DNA of 27,080 bases, from positions 1-27,080 of the forward strand of contig JBAUII010000153.1 of NCBI GenBank assembly GCA_049682815.1, read 5' to 3'. The stretch's first letter is position 1, and each line of letters begins with the position of its first letter. Below the pieces are notes generated by a model. It did not search any database and was not told where the DNA came from. It saw only the letters and a list, made by a program, of their open reading frames with translations. Source of the DNA: DASWID01 sp049682815. GTDB taxonomy: Bacteria > Desulfobacterota_D > UBA1144 > Nemesobacterales > CSP1-2. Shown here piece by piece: positions 1 through 6,450 of the stretch. A program made the translations under genes and the position numbers.

Positions 1-18
1 TATACAGCATGATGCGTT

Positions 19-101
19 CTCTTTACTGGGCTCATACCCAGATTCTAAACTCTTTATTGCCCAAAGGGCAAACCTGTTTTCATCCCCGTGGTTTCACCAC
101 G
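19..101. repeat. Three short palindromes at about 30-bp spacing
   Basis: Three perfect stem-loops follow one another: arms CTGGG/CCCAG at 26-41, TTGCCC/GGGCAA at 57-71 and CGTGGT/ACCACG at 87-101. Their left ends are 31 and 30 bp apart. The heptamer CTCTTTA precedes the first two, at 19-25 and 50-56. The arms differ in sequence, so this is not a CRISPR array. It may be the end of a longer hairpin series lying outside the window. Confidence 0.5.
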
Positions 102-400
102 CGGTATTCAACAGGTATTTTAATAAACGTCTTTCTCCTTACATTTCGTTTCCAGAGGTTATTAATAACTTTGGCAAGTTATTGGGTTCTTCGATCCAGT
201 TTGGATTTATAGTTGTAATATTTATACACTGTTCCGAATTGCTAAGATTATAGATAAGTAACTTCTTCTTTAATGGTCTTAATAGGTTAAATACCAATGT
301 TAGATTATCTAACTTTACCTGATCAAAGTGCACACGCATCCCCTTATATGCTAGTTCTCGAAGAATTGAAGGGATCAGTCTTGATGCACATAATTTGACC

Positions 401-456
401 TCCATGAATGGAATCCTGAAGGATTCCGCTACAGTTATAACCCTAATTCAAATCAA
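401..456 (+). repeat. 56-bp dispersed repeat, copy 1, with hairpin
   Basis: This segment matches 4159-4214 at 52 of 56 positions in the same orientation. Its core is a perfect hairpin: arms GGAATCC (410-416) and GGATTCC (421-427) around a TGAA loop, followed by GCTACAG. It resembles REP-type intergenic palindromes. No transposase for it is visible in the window. Confidence 0.8.
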
Positions 457-552
457 AAGGATGAAAGGGGACGTCCGCTTATATGCAAGGATGATTTAGA
501 TAATGATGATAATACAACTGTACAAGCCTGACACAAATTCTAGCTTCCATTC

Positions 553-984
553 TCACTTCTCTATACGAGCGGGGTAAGTCTCACGTACTGCTTCAAGAAT
601 CAGCTCGGCAATCAGTTCGTCATCCTGTTTCAAATTGTATATTCCGCTGTGAGATGGATCACGTACTAAGGGGTCATGGAGAACTTCGAGTTCTCTTTTA
701 TCTGGGCTTTCGGTAAGTACTTTCTCGCGAACTTCGCCAACATTAAGGACCGCTATTTTTGCGCGTGTCCCCAGGCTCGAAAATGTTTCGGAGTAAATTT
801 TTCGAATTTCAACAATTTCGCTTTGTCGACTTGAGCAGCTGAGAAATTCCAACCAATTCGCAGATAAAGCATCCTCATTTTGTCTCAATTGAAATGCAGT
901 TGCTTGAATTTGTTCATCTGCAACATGTTTATTATGACATAGCCGTGCTATGTGATCATTGTCAGGTATCGTATCCCCTTTCAT
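553..984 (-). CDS. Conserved hypothetical protein, third gene of TIGR04255-like cassette
   Basis: I do not recognise a characterised family. The predicted protein is about 143 residues, soluble and acidic, with no signal peptide or membrane segment. From memory, motifs such as NWLEFLSC near residues 42-49 and DPSHSGIY near residues 105-112 recall uncharacterised proteins found beside TIGR04255 genes; this is unverified. I chose the ATG at 984 because it forms an ATGA overlap with the stop of the preceding gene, which implies translational coupling. A TTG at 996 is the alternative and would add four residues. It is the last gene of a three-gene minus-strand operon with 981-1670 and 1663-2478. 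No enzymatic motif is visible, so no function can be given. Confidence 0.75.
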   Translation of the reverse strand: MKGDTIPDNDHIARLCHNKHVADEQIQATAFQLRQNEDALSANWLEFLSCSSRQSEIVEIRKIYSETFSSLGTRAKIAVLNVGEVREKVLTESPDKRELEVLHDPLVRDPSHSGIYNLKQDDELIAELILEAVRETYPARIEK

Positions 985-1670
985 TCTCCGATCCAATCCA
1001 ATAAACCATCGCGTGCTACCGTTTCCATAAGCGTATCAGTGGTCGCTATTCCTGAAATCCGAATTTGTTTTTCGGGATGGTGAAAATTTGGGCTGAACAT
1101 CACAAAGCGAACATCTCCATTTGTCAAAAAATGTACACTCAACATTCTATTGTGTTCGCCCCTCCATGAAGCATAGATATTATTGTCAGGCGTTAAAGAA
1201 AGAACCGGACACGTTAGATTCGTATGTGTACGAAGAAAATCATAAAAGTTGCGGAGCGATCCGACTGCTATTCCAACACTTGCAGGATCTTCTTCTTTTG
1301 CATCATTAAACAGAGTGAGAAGTCTATTTGCCAACATTTCCCGATAGGGAATAGATAGCGACGTTCTAATTCTAAAAATCAATTCTTGTACCTTCTTCTC
1401 CCCAACATCAAGCAAATCTGCTTGTGTAAAAGGATCTTCGTTCTCAGACCACTCGATTATGAGAGTGTCCTCTGCCTCCTGGTAAACGGCCGCCGTGATT
1501 CTGAAGGGAGCCCCTGTTAGAGATTGTTGAAACGAAGGCCACGAACCGGTATCGGTATATGGATAATCATTTGGGGACCTTTCTTCAATTAATTGGTCTC
1601 CGTACGCAATACTGGTTTTTTGTCCTGCACCTAGCCTTCTATGAAATATATGCGAATCAAGTTCAGGCAT
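981..1670 (-). CDS. Conserved hypothetical protein, second gene of TIGR04255-like cassette
   Basis: The protein is 229 residues, predicted cytoplasmic, without membrane segments or a signal peptide. I recognise no family. The C-terminal third (about residues 153-190) alternates hydrophobic and charged residues like a beta-rich module and holds the motif YASWRGEHNRMLSVHFL. The central part (about 85-130) looks helical. The start ATG at 1670 overlaps the end of the TIGR04255-like gene by 8 bp, and its stop overlaps the next gene's ATG by 4 bp, so the three genes are almost certainly one coupled transcript. No catalytic signature (nuclease, NTPase or protease motif) is visible. It could be a structural or binding partner of the upstream protein; this is inference from overlap only. 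Confidence 0.8.
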   Translation of the reverse strand: MPELDSHIFHRRLGAGQKTSIAYGDQLIEERSPNDYPYTDTGSWPSFQQSLTGAPFRITAAVYQEAEDTLIIEWSENEDPFTQADLLDVGEKKVQELIFRIRTSLSIPYREMLANRLLTLFNDAKEEDPASVGIAVGSLRNFYDFLRTHTNLTCPVLSLTPDNNIYASWRGEHNRMLSVHFLTNGDVRFVMFSPNFHHPEKQIRISGIATTDTLMETVARDGLLDWIGE

Positions 1671-2478
1671 ACTCTTCTCTCTCCCAAATTTCCTGAATTT
1701 CAGGGGTTGTTAAATCGGTAAAACCTCGGACTATCCATTCGTGGGCTACGTCAAACCACTCACGAATTGCCTCTCTACCCTTTGATTCCCCAAATCCTAT
1801 TGCCTTCAATTCGAGAACAAGCAAAGGAACTTGATCTTCAGTTCGTGTCGCTTGCTTTAAATTAATGATCAAATTCCCCTTCTTTTCAGGCAAAGGAAAC
1901 TGCGCTTGCCAAGTAACTATTTCAGGGTTCGGCAAAAAACGCTCCTTTGATTGCCTCCAAACAAAATCTGAAAATATTCTTGGAAGATCATAAATCTTAT
2001 TCCATCCTTGTCCCTTTGGGATATGGTTAATATAGCTAAGTTCATATTCGATTGGCTTAAGCTCACCAAACTCGAAGTCCCCAAAAAAATTTTCCATAAT
2101 ATCCAGCACAAATTCAAAATTACTGATTACGTGGTTATACCGAGGGTAATCGCCTTCCCGTCGTCGCCAATTGAAATAAAACCTATCGACCTGAAATTGT
2201 ATAACTTGATCATCCGATTTATTTATGAACCATACCCTCGGTAATGGTACGCCCGTTGCCTCATCTACCAAAAATTCACCTTTAACTGGCGCTATCGGTG
2301 GGGCATGTTGGACCTTCGGATAGTCAGCGCGAAATTTATCCCAGAGATAACCGATATGCGCAATACGAAGCTTATCAGGGGTATGAAATCGCATCCCACA
2401 AACAACTTCGTTAACGGGCGGGTTCTTATAACTTGGAAGGCGGCCCGATGACAAAGAACTATCGATTGAGTGGGTCAT
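1663..2478 (-). CDS. TIGR04255-like family protein, first gene of cassette
   Basis: The 271-residue protein has the layout I associate with the sporadically distributed TIGR04255 family. An N-terminal NPPVNEVVCGMRF motif lies at about residues 19-31, and a C-terminal AHEWIVRGFTDLTTPEI at about 245-261. The usual family length is about 250-280 residues, so it appears complete. No signal peptide, membrane helix or nucleotide-binding motif is visible. The molecular function of the family is not known to me; its patchy distribution and frequent placement with small unknown genes suggest an accessory role. Transcription probably starts about 32 nt upstream from the promoter at 2517-2546. No strong Shine-Dalgarno is visible before ATG 2478. 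The assignment is from memory of the family, not from a profile search. Confidence 0.7.
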   Translation of the reverse strand: MTHSIDSSLSSGRLPSYKNPPVNEVVCGMRFHTPDKLRIAHIGYLWDKFRADYPKVQHAPPIAPVKGEFLVDEATGVPLPRVWFINKSDDQVIQFQVDRFYFNWRRREGDYPRYNHVISNFEFVLDIMENFFGDFEFGELKPIEYELSYINHIPKGQGWNKIYDLPRIFSDFVWRQSKERFLPNPEIVTWQAQFPLPEKKGNLIINLKQATRTEDQVPLLVLELKAIGFGESKGREAIREWFDVAHEWIVRGFTDLTTPEIQEIWEREEYA

Positions 2479-2516
2479 AAAAGGACATTATCTCTTAATT
2501 TAAAAAATATACATAT

Positions 2517-2546
2517 AATATAATAATATATAGTCCTTTACGTCAA
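2517..2546 (-). promoter_or_regulatory. Sigma-70-type promoter for TIGR04255-like cassette
   Basis: Read on the minus strand, TTGACG (2541-2546) and TATATT (2517-2522) are separated by 18 bp in a very AT-rich stretch. The predicted start point near 2510 would leave a leader of roughly 30 nt before ATG 2478. This makes the cassette an independent transcription unit. Confidence 0.55.
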
Positions 2547-2741
2547 CAAGAAACTTTTCACGATTGGTTATTTCCTGGATTAAGAAAAGTGCTGAACTCC
2601 CTTGTTATAATGACCTGGGCTGTTTATCCGAATTCTTAGCCAGACGATCAATGAGATTGTGAGCGATAATCCCATTGAGATAAACAGGGTGTATTGTAGC
2701 ACTTAGACACGGGATTTATTTTTTGCAATTTCAGGTCTTTA

Positions 2742-4082
2742 TTACGCCGGGAAGCATTTGCTGAAATCTTTCAAAAGTCTTAGTGGCCCTTTGACTCGAA
2801 CCTTGCGCGTGAGTATAGCCCAGATGATGCTCCTTTCCTTCCTGAGAAACCCCAGCCAGGTTTTGCTGTCGGCGGTTATATGAATATCAGCACTTCCTGA
2901 GTGCCCCTCATTAACTAGGAGGGTCTTATCTTTAATGACCACGGTAGCTTCGTAGGGCTCTTCACCTGTAAAAGTGAAGTGATATGTGGCGTTAATTCCC
3001 TCAGATTGGTTCCGCTGAAAAACCAGCGGTAGTCTCTCAACAAATCCCCTTATCGACGTGGGCCCAATTCCGTTTCTAACTGCCTTAGTTTTTTTGTGAG
3101 GAAATCTTTTGTGAACATAAGATTCGGCATCGGAGCCTTTTGTGACGTACACTGTTTCTTTTTTCTCCTGTAATGGCCTTACGACATCCTTCAGGTATCC
3201 CGGTCTATCGGTCAAGAATGGGCCAATCACATCTTCTCCTGCCGGACACACGGCCATACAATAGGCCGCTTTGTAATTTGCTCCAAATGAGAGGCTTTGC
3301 CACATAGAAGCAGATTCGGACCCCGTCACCTTTCGTCTGTAATCCGCTGCACCGTTGCTATCAGCAATGTTCTCAACCCAGTCTGTGAATCCTCCCATGA
3401 ATTCACGATAGTTGTGAGTGTAGCAGGCTGAAAAATTGAAGTGACCATCGGATCCTATTGCTCCCACAGGACAAGCAGAAACACATAACTTGCATTCCAG
3501 GCAGGGGTTATAATCGATCGGATGATCGTATGTTGATACCTCTGCGTCCATGAGTATCGTGCCAAGCAGTATAAAGTTACCGAATTTTGGATGAATTACG
3601 TTTCTGTGAATCCCCATATGACCAAGGCCTGCTGCAACGGCTACGGTTTTATGTGATACAAGCCAGATCTTCCCGGGAAATCTATCCATCTCCATTGGAA
3701 AGCCCATCGACGGATTTATTGCGCGAACTCCTTTATTTTCAAGCTCTGAAACGACCCTACGGGCCACATCGTTTACTTTATCGCCCGTATGATGAAACTC
3801 CAGGTTTGCCACTGAGCGACCAGGGCTACGAATCGGCTCGCGATTCATTCGACAGACAAGGCTGATGAGTGTTTTTGTGCGGGGAAAGTATGAGAGGACA
3901 TCTTCCCTCTCAAACGCAATTTCCTCCCGATCAATACCCACAAATCCTACGTCATCGGCTCCTGCCTCTAGACAAAGCTCTCGCAGCCACCCTGAATCGA
4001 GCTTTCTCTGTTTGAGCGATTTAGGATCTATCACTTTTTGTTTATACGATCTTACTGTTGGATGATCTTCGAGTTTCAACAT
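2742..4082 (-). CDS. QueG-like iron-sulfur oxidoreductase fused to SCP2 domain
   Basis: The 446-residue protein combines two parts. Residues about 30-300 resemble epoxyqueuosine reductase and reductive-dehalogenase-type ferredoxin proteins: GHMGIHRNVIHPKFG at 154-168, then a cysteine cluster at 194, 197, 200 and 204, then Cys220, Cys275 and Cys279. QueG normally has eight cluster cysteines; here seven are visible, with alanine at 272 where the first Cys of the CxxCxxxCP motif would lie. The QueG GRDYH-like segment is also changed (EFHHTGDKVND). Residues about 345-446 look like an SCP2 sterol-carrier domain, which binds lipophilic ligands. So it is probably a redox enzyme acting on a hydrophobic substrate, not true QueG; that is inference. 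It is transcribed alone. Confidence 0.75.
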   Translation of the reverse strand: MLKLEDHPTVRSYKQKVIDPKSLKQRKLDSGWLRELCLEAGADDVGFVGIDREEIAFEREDVLSYFPRTKTLISLVCRMNREPIRSPGRSVANLEFHHTGDKVNDVARRVVSELENKGVRAINPSMGFPMEMDRFPGKIWLVSHKTVAVAAGLGHMGIHRNVIHPKFGNFILLGTILMDAEVSTYDHPIDYNPCLECKLCVSACPVGAIGSDGHFNFSACYTHNYREFMGGFTDWVENIADSNGAADYRRKVTGSESASMWQSLSFGANYKAAYCMAVCPAGEDVIGPFLTDRPGYLKDVVRPLQEKKETVYVTKGSDAESYVHKRFPHKKTKAVRNGIGPTSIRGFVERLPLVFQRNQSEGINATYHFTFTGEEPYEATVVIKDKTLLVNEGHSGSADIHITADSKTWLGFLRKERSIIWAILTRKVRVKGPLRLLKDFSKCFPA

Positions 4083-4138
4083 TTTCTCATTCCCCTATAA
4101 AATAGCTACATATAACTTTTCACATTGAAATTTTAAAT

Positions 4139-4163
4139 GTAGCGGAGGTCTTTAGCCCTCCAT
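4139..4163. repeat. Imperfect hairpin of the variable-arm family
   Basis: Arms GGAGG (4144-4148) and CCTCC (4157-4161) enclose a further C-G pair and a TTTA loop. Read on the minus strand the right arm is followed by GCTACA, the same tail as in the 56-bp repeats. It abuts copy 2 of the 56-bp repeat. Confidence 0.55.
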
Positions 4164-4214
4164 AAATGGAATCCTGAAGGATTCCGCTACAGTTATATCC
4201 TTAATTCGAATCAA
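4159..4214 (+). repeat. 56-bp dispersed repeat, copy 2, with hairpin
   Basis: It matches 401-456 in the same orientation with four mismatches. The hairpin arms are 4168-4174 and 4179-4185 around TGAA, followed by GCTACAG. The two copies bracket the TIGR04255-like cassette and the QueG-like gene. Confidence 0.8.
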
Positions 4215-4248
4215 CGTCAGAAACATTTTCTCAACCCAAGAGCCATTC

Positions 4249-4263
4249 GCGGCTAGAAGCCGC
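4249..4263. repeat. Hairpin of the variable-arm family
   Basis: Perfect 6-bp arms GCGGCT and AGCCGC surround an AGA loop, followed by TCCTACA. The wording resembles widespread REP-type elements. It lies directly downstream of the dehydrogenase remnant and could be involved in the event that truncated it. Confidence 0.6.
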
Positions 4264-4274
4264 TCCTACAAGGT

Positions 4275-4367
4275 TTATTTAAGCTCATGTTTTTTTATGA
4301 TCTTTTCAATACCGCTTGAAGCCCCAGTAATTACCAGAACCTTGTCCTTCAATCTACGTTTTTTCAT
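4275..4367 (-). pseudogene. Short-chain dehydrogenase remnant, 30 codons
   Basis: A 30-codon frame begins at ATG 4367 with an excellent ribosome binding site (AGGAGG at 4377-4382, nine bases upstream). It reads KDKVLVITGASSGIEK near its start, the classic opening of a short-chain dehydrogenase with the TGxxxGI cofactor loop. It then ends after EKIIKKHELK and a TAA. A complete family member has about 250 residues, so more than 85 percent is missing. The final residues could be the old C-terminus joined by an internal deletion, or random sequence; I cannot tell which. It lies 52 bp downstream of the MarR gene behind a perfect operator palindrome, so it was probably a regulated gene of that regulator. 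Confidence 0.75.
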
Positions 4368-4388
4368 TTCTCAAAACCTCCTAAGATA

Positions 4389-4402
4389 AGTGTATATACA
4401 CT
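4389..4402. promoter_or_regulatory. Candidate MarR operator, perfect palindrome
   Basis: AGTGTATATACACT is a perfect 14-bp palindrome lying between the MarR gene and the dehydrogenase remnant, just upstream of the remnant's ribosome binding site. Its GTATATAC core recurs over the MarR promoter at 4923-4930, so both are likely bound by the MarR protein. Confidence 0.65.
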
Positions 4403-4419
4403 CTCTTATGCAAAATTTT

Positions 4420-4911
4420 TTACTTTTGGTTATTTTGAACCTGTGATATTAGCTCAGAAATATTCGATATCATGGAGTTCCATTTTTGGTCTCCAAGGCC
4501 ATTCTTAATTTTTTCTTGCGTTTTCTCCCATAGCGGTAGAGCCTTGGATAGAAGCCTCCTTCCTTTCTCGGTAATATCGATGTAACGAGTTCTAAGATCA
4601 CTTCCTGGGTTAATTTCTATGAAGCCCTTCTTTTCCAGCGGAGCTAGATTGCGGGCTAACGTAGTCCTATCGAGCAACATGATGTCCGCCAATTTTGTAA
4701 GGGTTATCGGACCATAGCTAAAGATGTGACTTAGCACAGTAAACTGTGTTCCCTTTAGTCCGATCGTTCTAAATGCTTCATCAAAAAGATTCTGCACAAC
4801 ACGAGTTGCCTTTCTCAGATTGAAGCATGTGCATTCGCTACAGTGAGCAACTTCGTACCTACTTAACTCGGCAGCGTCTCCTTTTACCACGCTATCCTTT
4901 CTCTTCGACAT
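4420..4911 (-). CDS. MarR-family transcriptional regulator
   Basis: The protein is about 163 residues. A winged helix-turn-helix is evident at roughly 80-135 (ITLTKLADIMLLDRTTLARN, then a wing with DLRTRYIDITEKG). Near the N-terminus it has the cysteine motif CSECTC, found in one MarR subgroup and a possible thiol or metal sensor; that role is inference. I chose ATG 4911 rather than 4956 because a near-perfect promoter (TTGACA, 17 bp, TATACT) lies at 4922-4950, inside the longer reading, leaving a start point almost at 4911 and a leaderless message. A palindromic GTATATAC overlaps the -10, so autorepression is likely. Downstream lies the dehydrogenase remnant, once the probable target. Confidence 0.85.
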   Translation of the reverse strand: MSKRKDSVVKGDAAELSRYEVAHCSECTCFNLRKATRVVQNLFDEAFRTIGLKGTQFTVLSHIFSYGPITLTKLADIMLLDRTTLARNLAPLEKKGFIEINPGSDLRTRYIDITEKGRRLLSKALPLWEKTQEKIKNGLGDQKWNSMISNISELISQVQNNQK

Positions 4912-4920
4912 GATGATTAG

Positions 4921-4950
4921 GAGTATATACACGTATTGTTTGCTTGTCAA
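4921..4950 (-). promoter_or_regulatory. MarR promoter with overlapping operator
   Basis: On the minus strand, TTGACA (4945-4950) and TATACT (4922-4927) are separated by exactly 17 bp. The palindromic core GTATATAC (4923-4930) covers the -10 element and matches the perfect operator at 4389-4402. The predicted start point falls within a few bases of ATG 4911, so the transcript would have almost no leader. Confidence 0.7.
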
Positions 4951-4982
4951 GGACATTTTCTAGCTTCGAAAAAATATTACTT

Positions 4983-5002
4983 CCGAGACTGGAAAGTCTC
5001 GG
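4983..5002. repeat. Perfect 8-bp-arm hairpin with GGAA loop
   Basis: Arms CCGAGACT and AGTCTCGG enclose GGAA, followed by CTATCC. It belongs to the same variable-arm family as the hairpins at 410-427 and 6343-6362. It lies upstream of the MarR promoter. Confidence 0.7.
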
Positions 5003-5044
5003 CTATCCATTATCGTTATTATCGCTGCCAATCATGATAGGTAA

Positions 5045-5056
5045 GGTTTTCGAACC
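5045..5056. repeat. Short hairpin preceded by GATAGGT
   Basis: GGTT and AACC enclose TTCG, preceded by GATAGGTAA. A related but degraded form (GGATAGGTGAGGTTTACAAAC) occurs at 6388-6408. It is a weak member of the hairpin family. Confidence 0.35.
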
Positions 5057-5157
5057 GTGGTTCACATTGAAGTTGCAATAGAATATGGTTTGTGATAATT
5101 TTTTTTATCGCTCTTCACGAGGAGTCACCAGAACAACTCGTTAAAAGGAGAATAAGA

Positions 5158-5394
5158 ATGAAAAAGGCATTAATCGCCATTATGTTTTTAAATCTAGGCT
5201 GTGCTGGAGGAAGTTATTCTTCCAAAGAGGGCGATGGCTTTGATATGAGCATCTGCAACAATATCCCGCTTGGGATTGAAGAATATGAGGCCATGGACCC
5301 CGAGATAAAGGCACAAAAAATAAGCTGTGCAGATTTAGAAAGATGCTCGGCAATTGCTGGACAAGCAGCACCTCCAGACGTTCCCTGTGAATAG
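5158..5394 (+). CDS. Small predicted secreted protein or lipoprotein
   Basis: I do not recognise a family. The predicted product is 78 residues. It starts with MKKALIAIMFLNLGCAGG, a short positively charged and hydrophobic signal ending in a cysteine that could be lipidated, although asparagine at -3 is unusual for a lipobox. Five cysteines in all (including one in SICNN, two in CADLERC and one in the last residues) suggest disulfides outside the cytoplasm. I chose ATG 5158 because AAAGGAG lies at a good distance; an earlier in-frame ATG at 5092 lacks one. A possible promoter is TTGCAA (5073-5078), 15 bp, then GATAAT (5094-5099). It is followed after a short hairpin-filled gap by the epimerase gene on the same strand. 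Confidence 0.65.
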   Translation: MKKALIAIMFLNLGCAGGSYSSKEGDGFDMSICNNIPLGIEEYEAMDPEIKAQKISCADLERCSAIAGQAAPPDVPCE

Positions 5395-5411
5395 AATAAA
5401 TCTCCAGCAAG

Positions 5412-5425
5412 GGGGTAGAATCCCC
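5412..5425. repeat. Weak GGGG/CCCC hairpin before epimerase gene
   Basis: GGGG and CCCC surround TAGAAT, followed by GCCCGTC. It fills most of the 47-bp gap between the small secreted protein and the epimerase gene, in the place where a ribosome binding site would normally be. Confidence 0.4.
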
Positions 5426-5441
5426 GCCCGTCTTGGTTCAA

Positions 5442-6260
5442 ATGGAAACAATTAGTATTCTGGGGTGTGGGTGGTTGGGACTTCCTCTCGGCGTTTATCT
5501 TGTCAAAAAGGGCTACAAGGTTAAAGGCTCAACTACCGAACCCGATAAATTAAAACTTATTAAAGAAAAGGGCATTGAGCCATACCTGATAGTTTTAAGT
5601 CCTGAAATTTACGGAGAAAATTATGACGAATTCCTAAATTGCGACTCGCTAATAATCGATTTTCCGCCCGAAAGAAGAGACGACATAATTGATTACCACC
5701 AAGACCAAATAAAATCCCTAATCTCAGCTATAGGAAGTGGAACGGTCAAACATATAATTTTCACAAGCTCCACTTCCGTCTATCCTGACATAAATCGTGA
5801 GGTTTATGAAGCCCCTGAACCGAAGCCAACCAAACCATCTGGGAAAGCCTTAATGAAGGTTGAAAATCTATTGCGAGAATCACAAAAGTTCAAAACAACA
5901 ATCATAAGGTTCGGCGGATTGATAGGTTATGACCGCATGCCGGGAAAATTCCTAGCGGGAAAGAAGGACCTGGCGAGTGGTGATGCGCCCGTTAATTTGA
6001 TTCATCGGGACGATTGCATAGAGATTATTTTTAGGGTAATAAAAAAGAATATTTGGGGAGAGACGTTCAATGCCTGTGCTGATTTTCACCCTACGAGGAA
6101 GCAATACTACACCGAGCAGGCGGAGTTAATCGGGCAAACCCCACCAGCATTTAGTGAATCTGAGGCATGCAATTACAAGATTGTGAGCAATAAGAAATTG
6201 AAGAAACTGTTGAATTACAAATTTAAATATCCAGATCCCTCCAGGATTGTTGAAAATTAA
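5442..6260 (+). CDS. YeeZ-like NAD(P)-dependent epimerase/dehydratase family protein
   Basis: The 272-residue protein has a Rossmann fold of the extended short-chain dehydrogenase type. GCGWLG near the N-terminus is the cofactor-binding glycine motif, followed by a conserved STT that suits NADP binding. IIFTSSTSVYP at about 105-115 is the family's core strand, and IIRFGGLIGYDRMPG and LIHRDDC follow in the usual order. The length suits YeeZ-like proteins. The substrate cannot be told from sequence. I chose ATG 5442; a TTG at 5433 in the same frame is possible. No clear Shine-Dalgarno is visible because a hairpin repeat occupies the upstream gap, which suggests translation relies on the upstream gene or is weak. 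Confidence 0.85.
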   Translation: METISILGCGWLGLPLGVYLVKKGYKVKGSTTEPDKLKLIKEKGIEPYLIVLSPEIYGENYDEFLNCDSLIIDFPPERRDDIIDYHQDQIKSLISAIGSGTVKHIIFTSSTSVYPDINREVYEAPEPKPTKPSGKALMKVENLLRESQKFKTTIIRFGGLIGYDRMPGKFLAGKKDLASGDAPVNLIHRDDCIEIIFRVIKKNIWGETFNACADFHPTRKQYYTEQAELIGQTPPAFSESEACNYKIVSNKKLKKLLNYKFKYPDPSRIVEN

Positions 6261-6278
6261 TATTCAAATTGCAGCGAA

Positions 6279-6290
6279 GACCTTCAGGTC
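6279..6290. repeat. Hairpin of the variable-arm family
   Basis: GACC and GGTC enclose TTCA (read as TGAA on the minus strand), with partly complementary GCGA/GCC flanks. It lies between the converging epimerase and HtrA-like genes. Confidence 0.5.
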
Positions 6291-6342
6291 GCCAATAAAA
6301 ATGGAGCAATTAAGTCCCCCCCCAGTTACAACACATCAATCA

Positions 6343-6362
6343 GCGGGACACGAATGTCCCGC
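6343..6362. repeat. Perfect 8-bp-arm hairpin with CGAA loop
   Basis: Arms GCGGGACA and TGTCCCGC enclose CGAA, followed by CTATCGTGG. Lying between converging genes (stops at 6260 and 6451), it could help terminate transcription from either side, though no T-run follows. Confidence 0.7.
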
Positions 6363-6450
6363 CTATCGTGGTTAAAATTTCAAATTCGGATAGGTGAGGT
6401 TTACAAACGTCGCTCATGGTCTGTTGTTCAAAACACTAAATCTAACCTGC

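Larger units (their letters stand above)
1..552. other. Intergenic region without a convincing gene
   Basis: I see no supportable gene here. Open frames on both strands are short, have no ribosome binding site and do not look like a known family. The region holds three small palindromes near the left edge and one copy of a 56-bp dispersed repeat, both described separately. It lies downstream of the minus-strand TIGR04255-like cassette, so the repeat hairpin may end up in the 3' part of that transcript. Confidence 0.6.

Noticed and set aside
9..212. Plus-strand open frame of 67 codons
   Set aside because: It runs through the palindrome series, has no ribosome site and has no coding character.
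139..405. Minus-strand open frame of 88 codons
   Set aside because: Its start lies in the 56-bp repeat, no ribosome site precedes it and the product resembles no family.
401..4214. CRISPR array or insertion sequence
   Set aside because: The repeats are two copies 3.7 kb apart with no regular spacers, and there is no transposase or terminal inverted-repeat pair.
4956..4956. Upstream start codon for the MarR gene
   Set aside because: The promoter and operator lie between 4922 and 4950, inside that longer reading, and the extra residues are not family-like.
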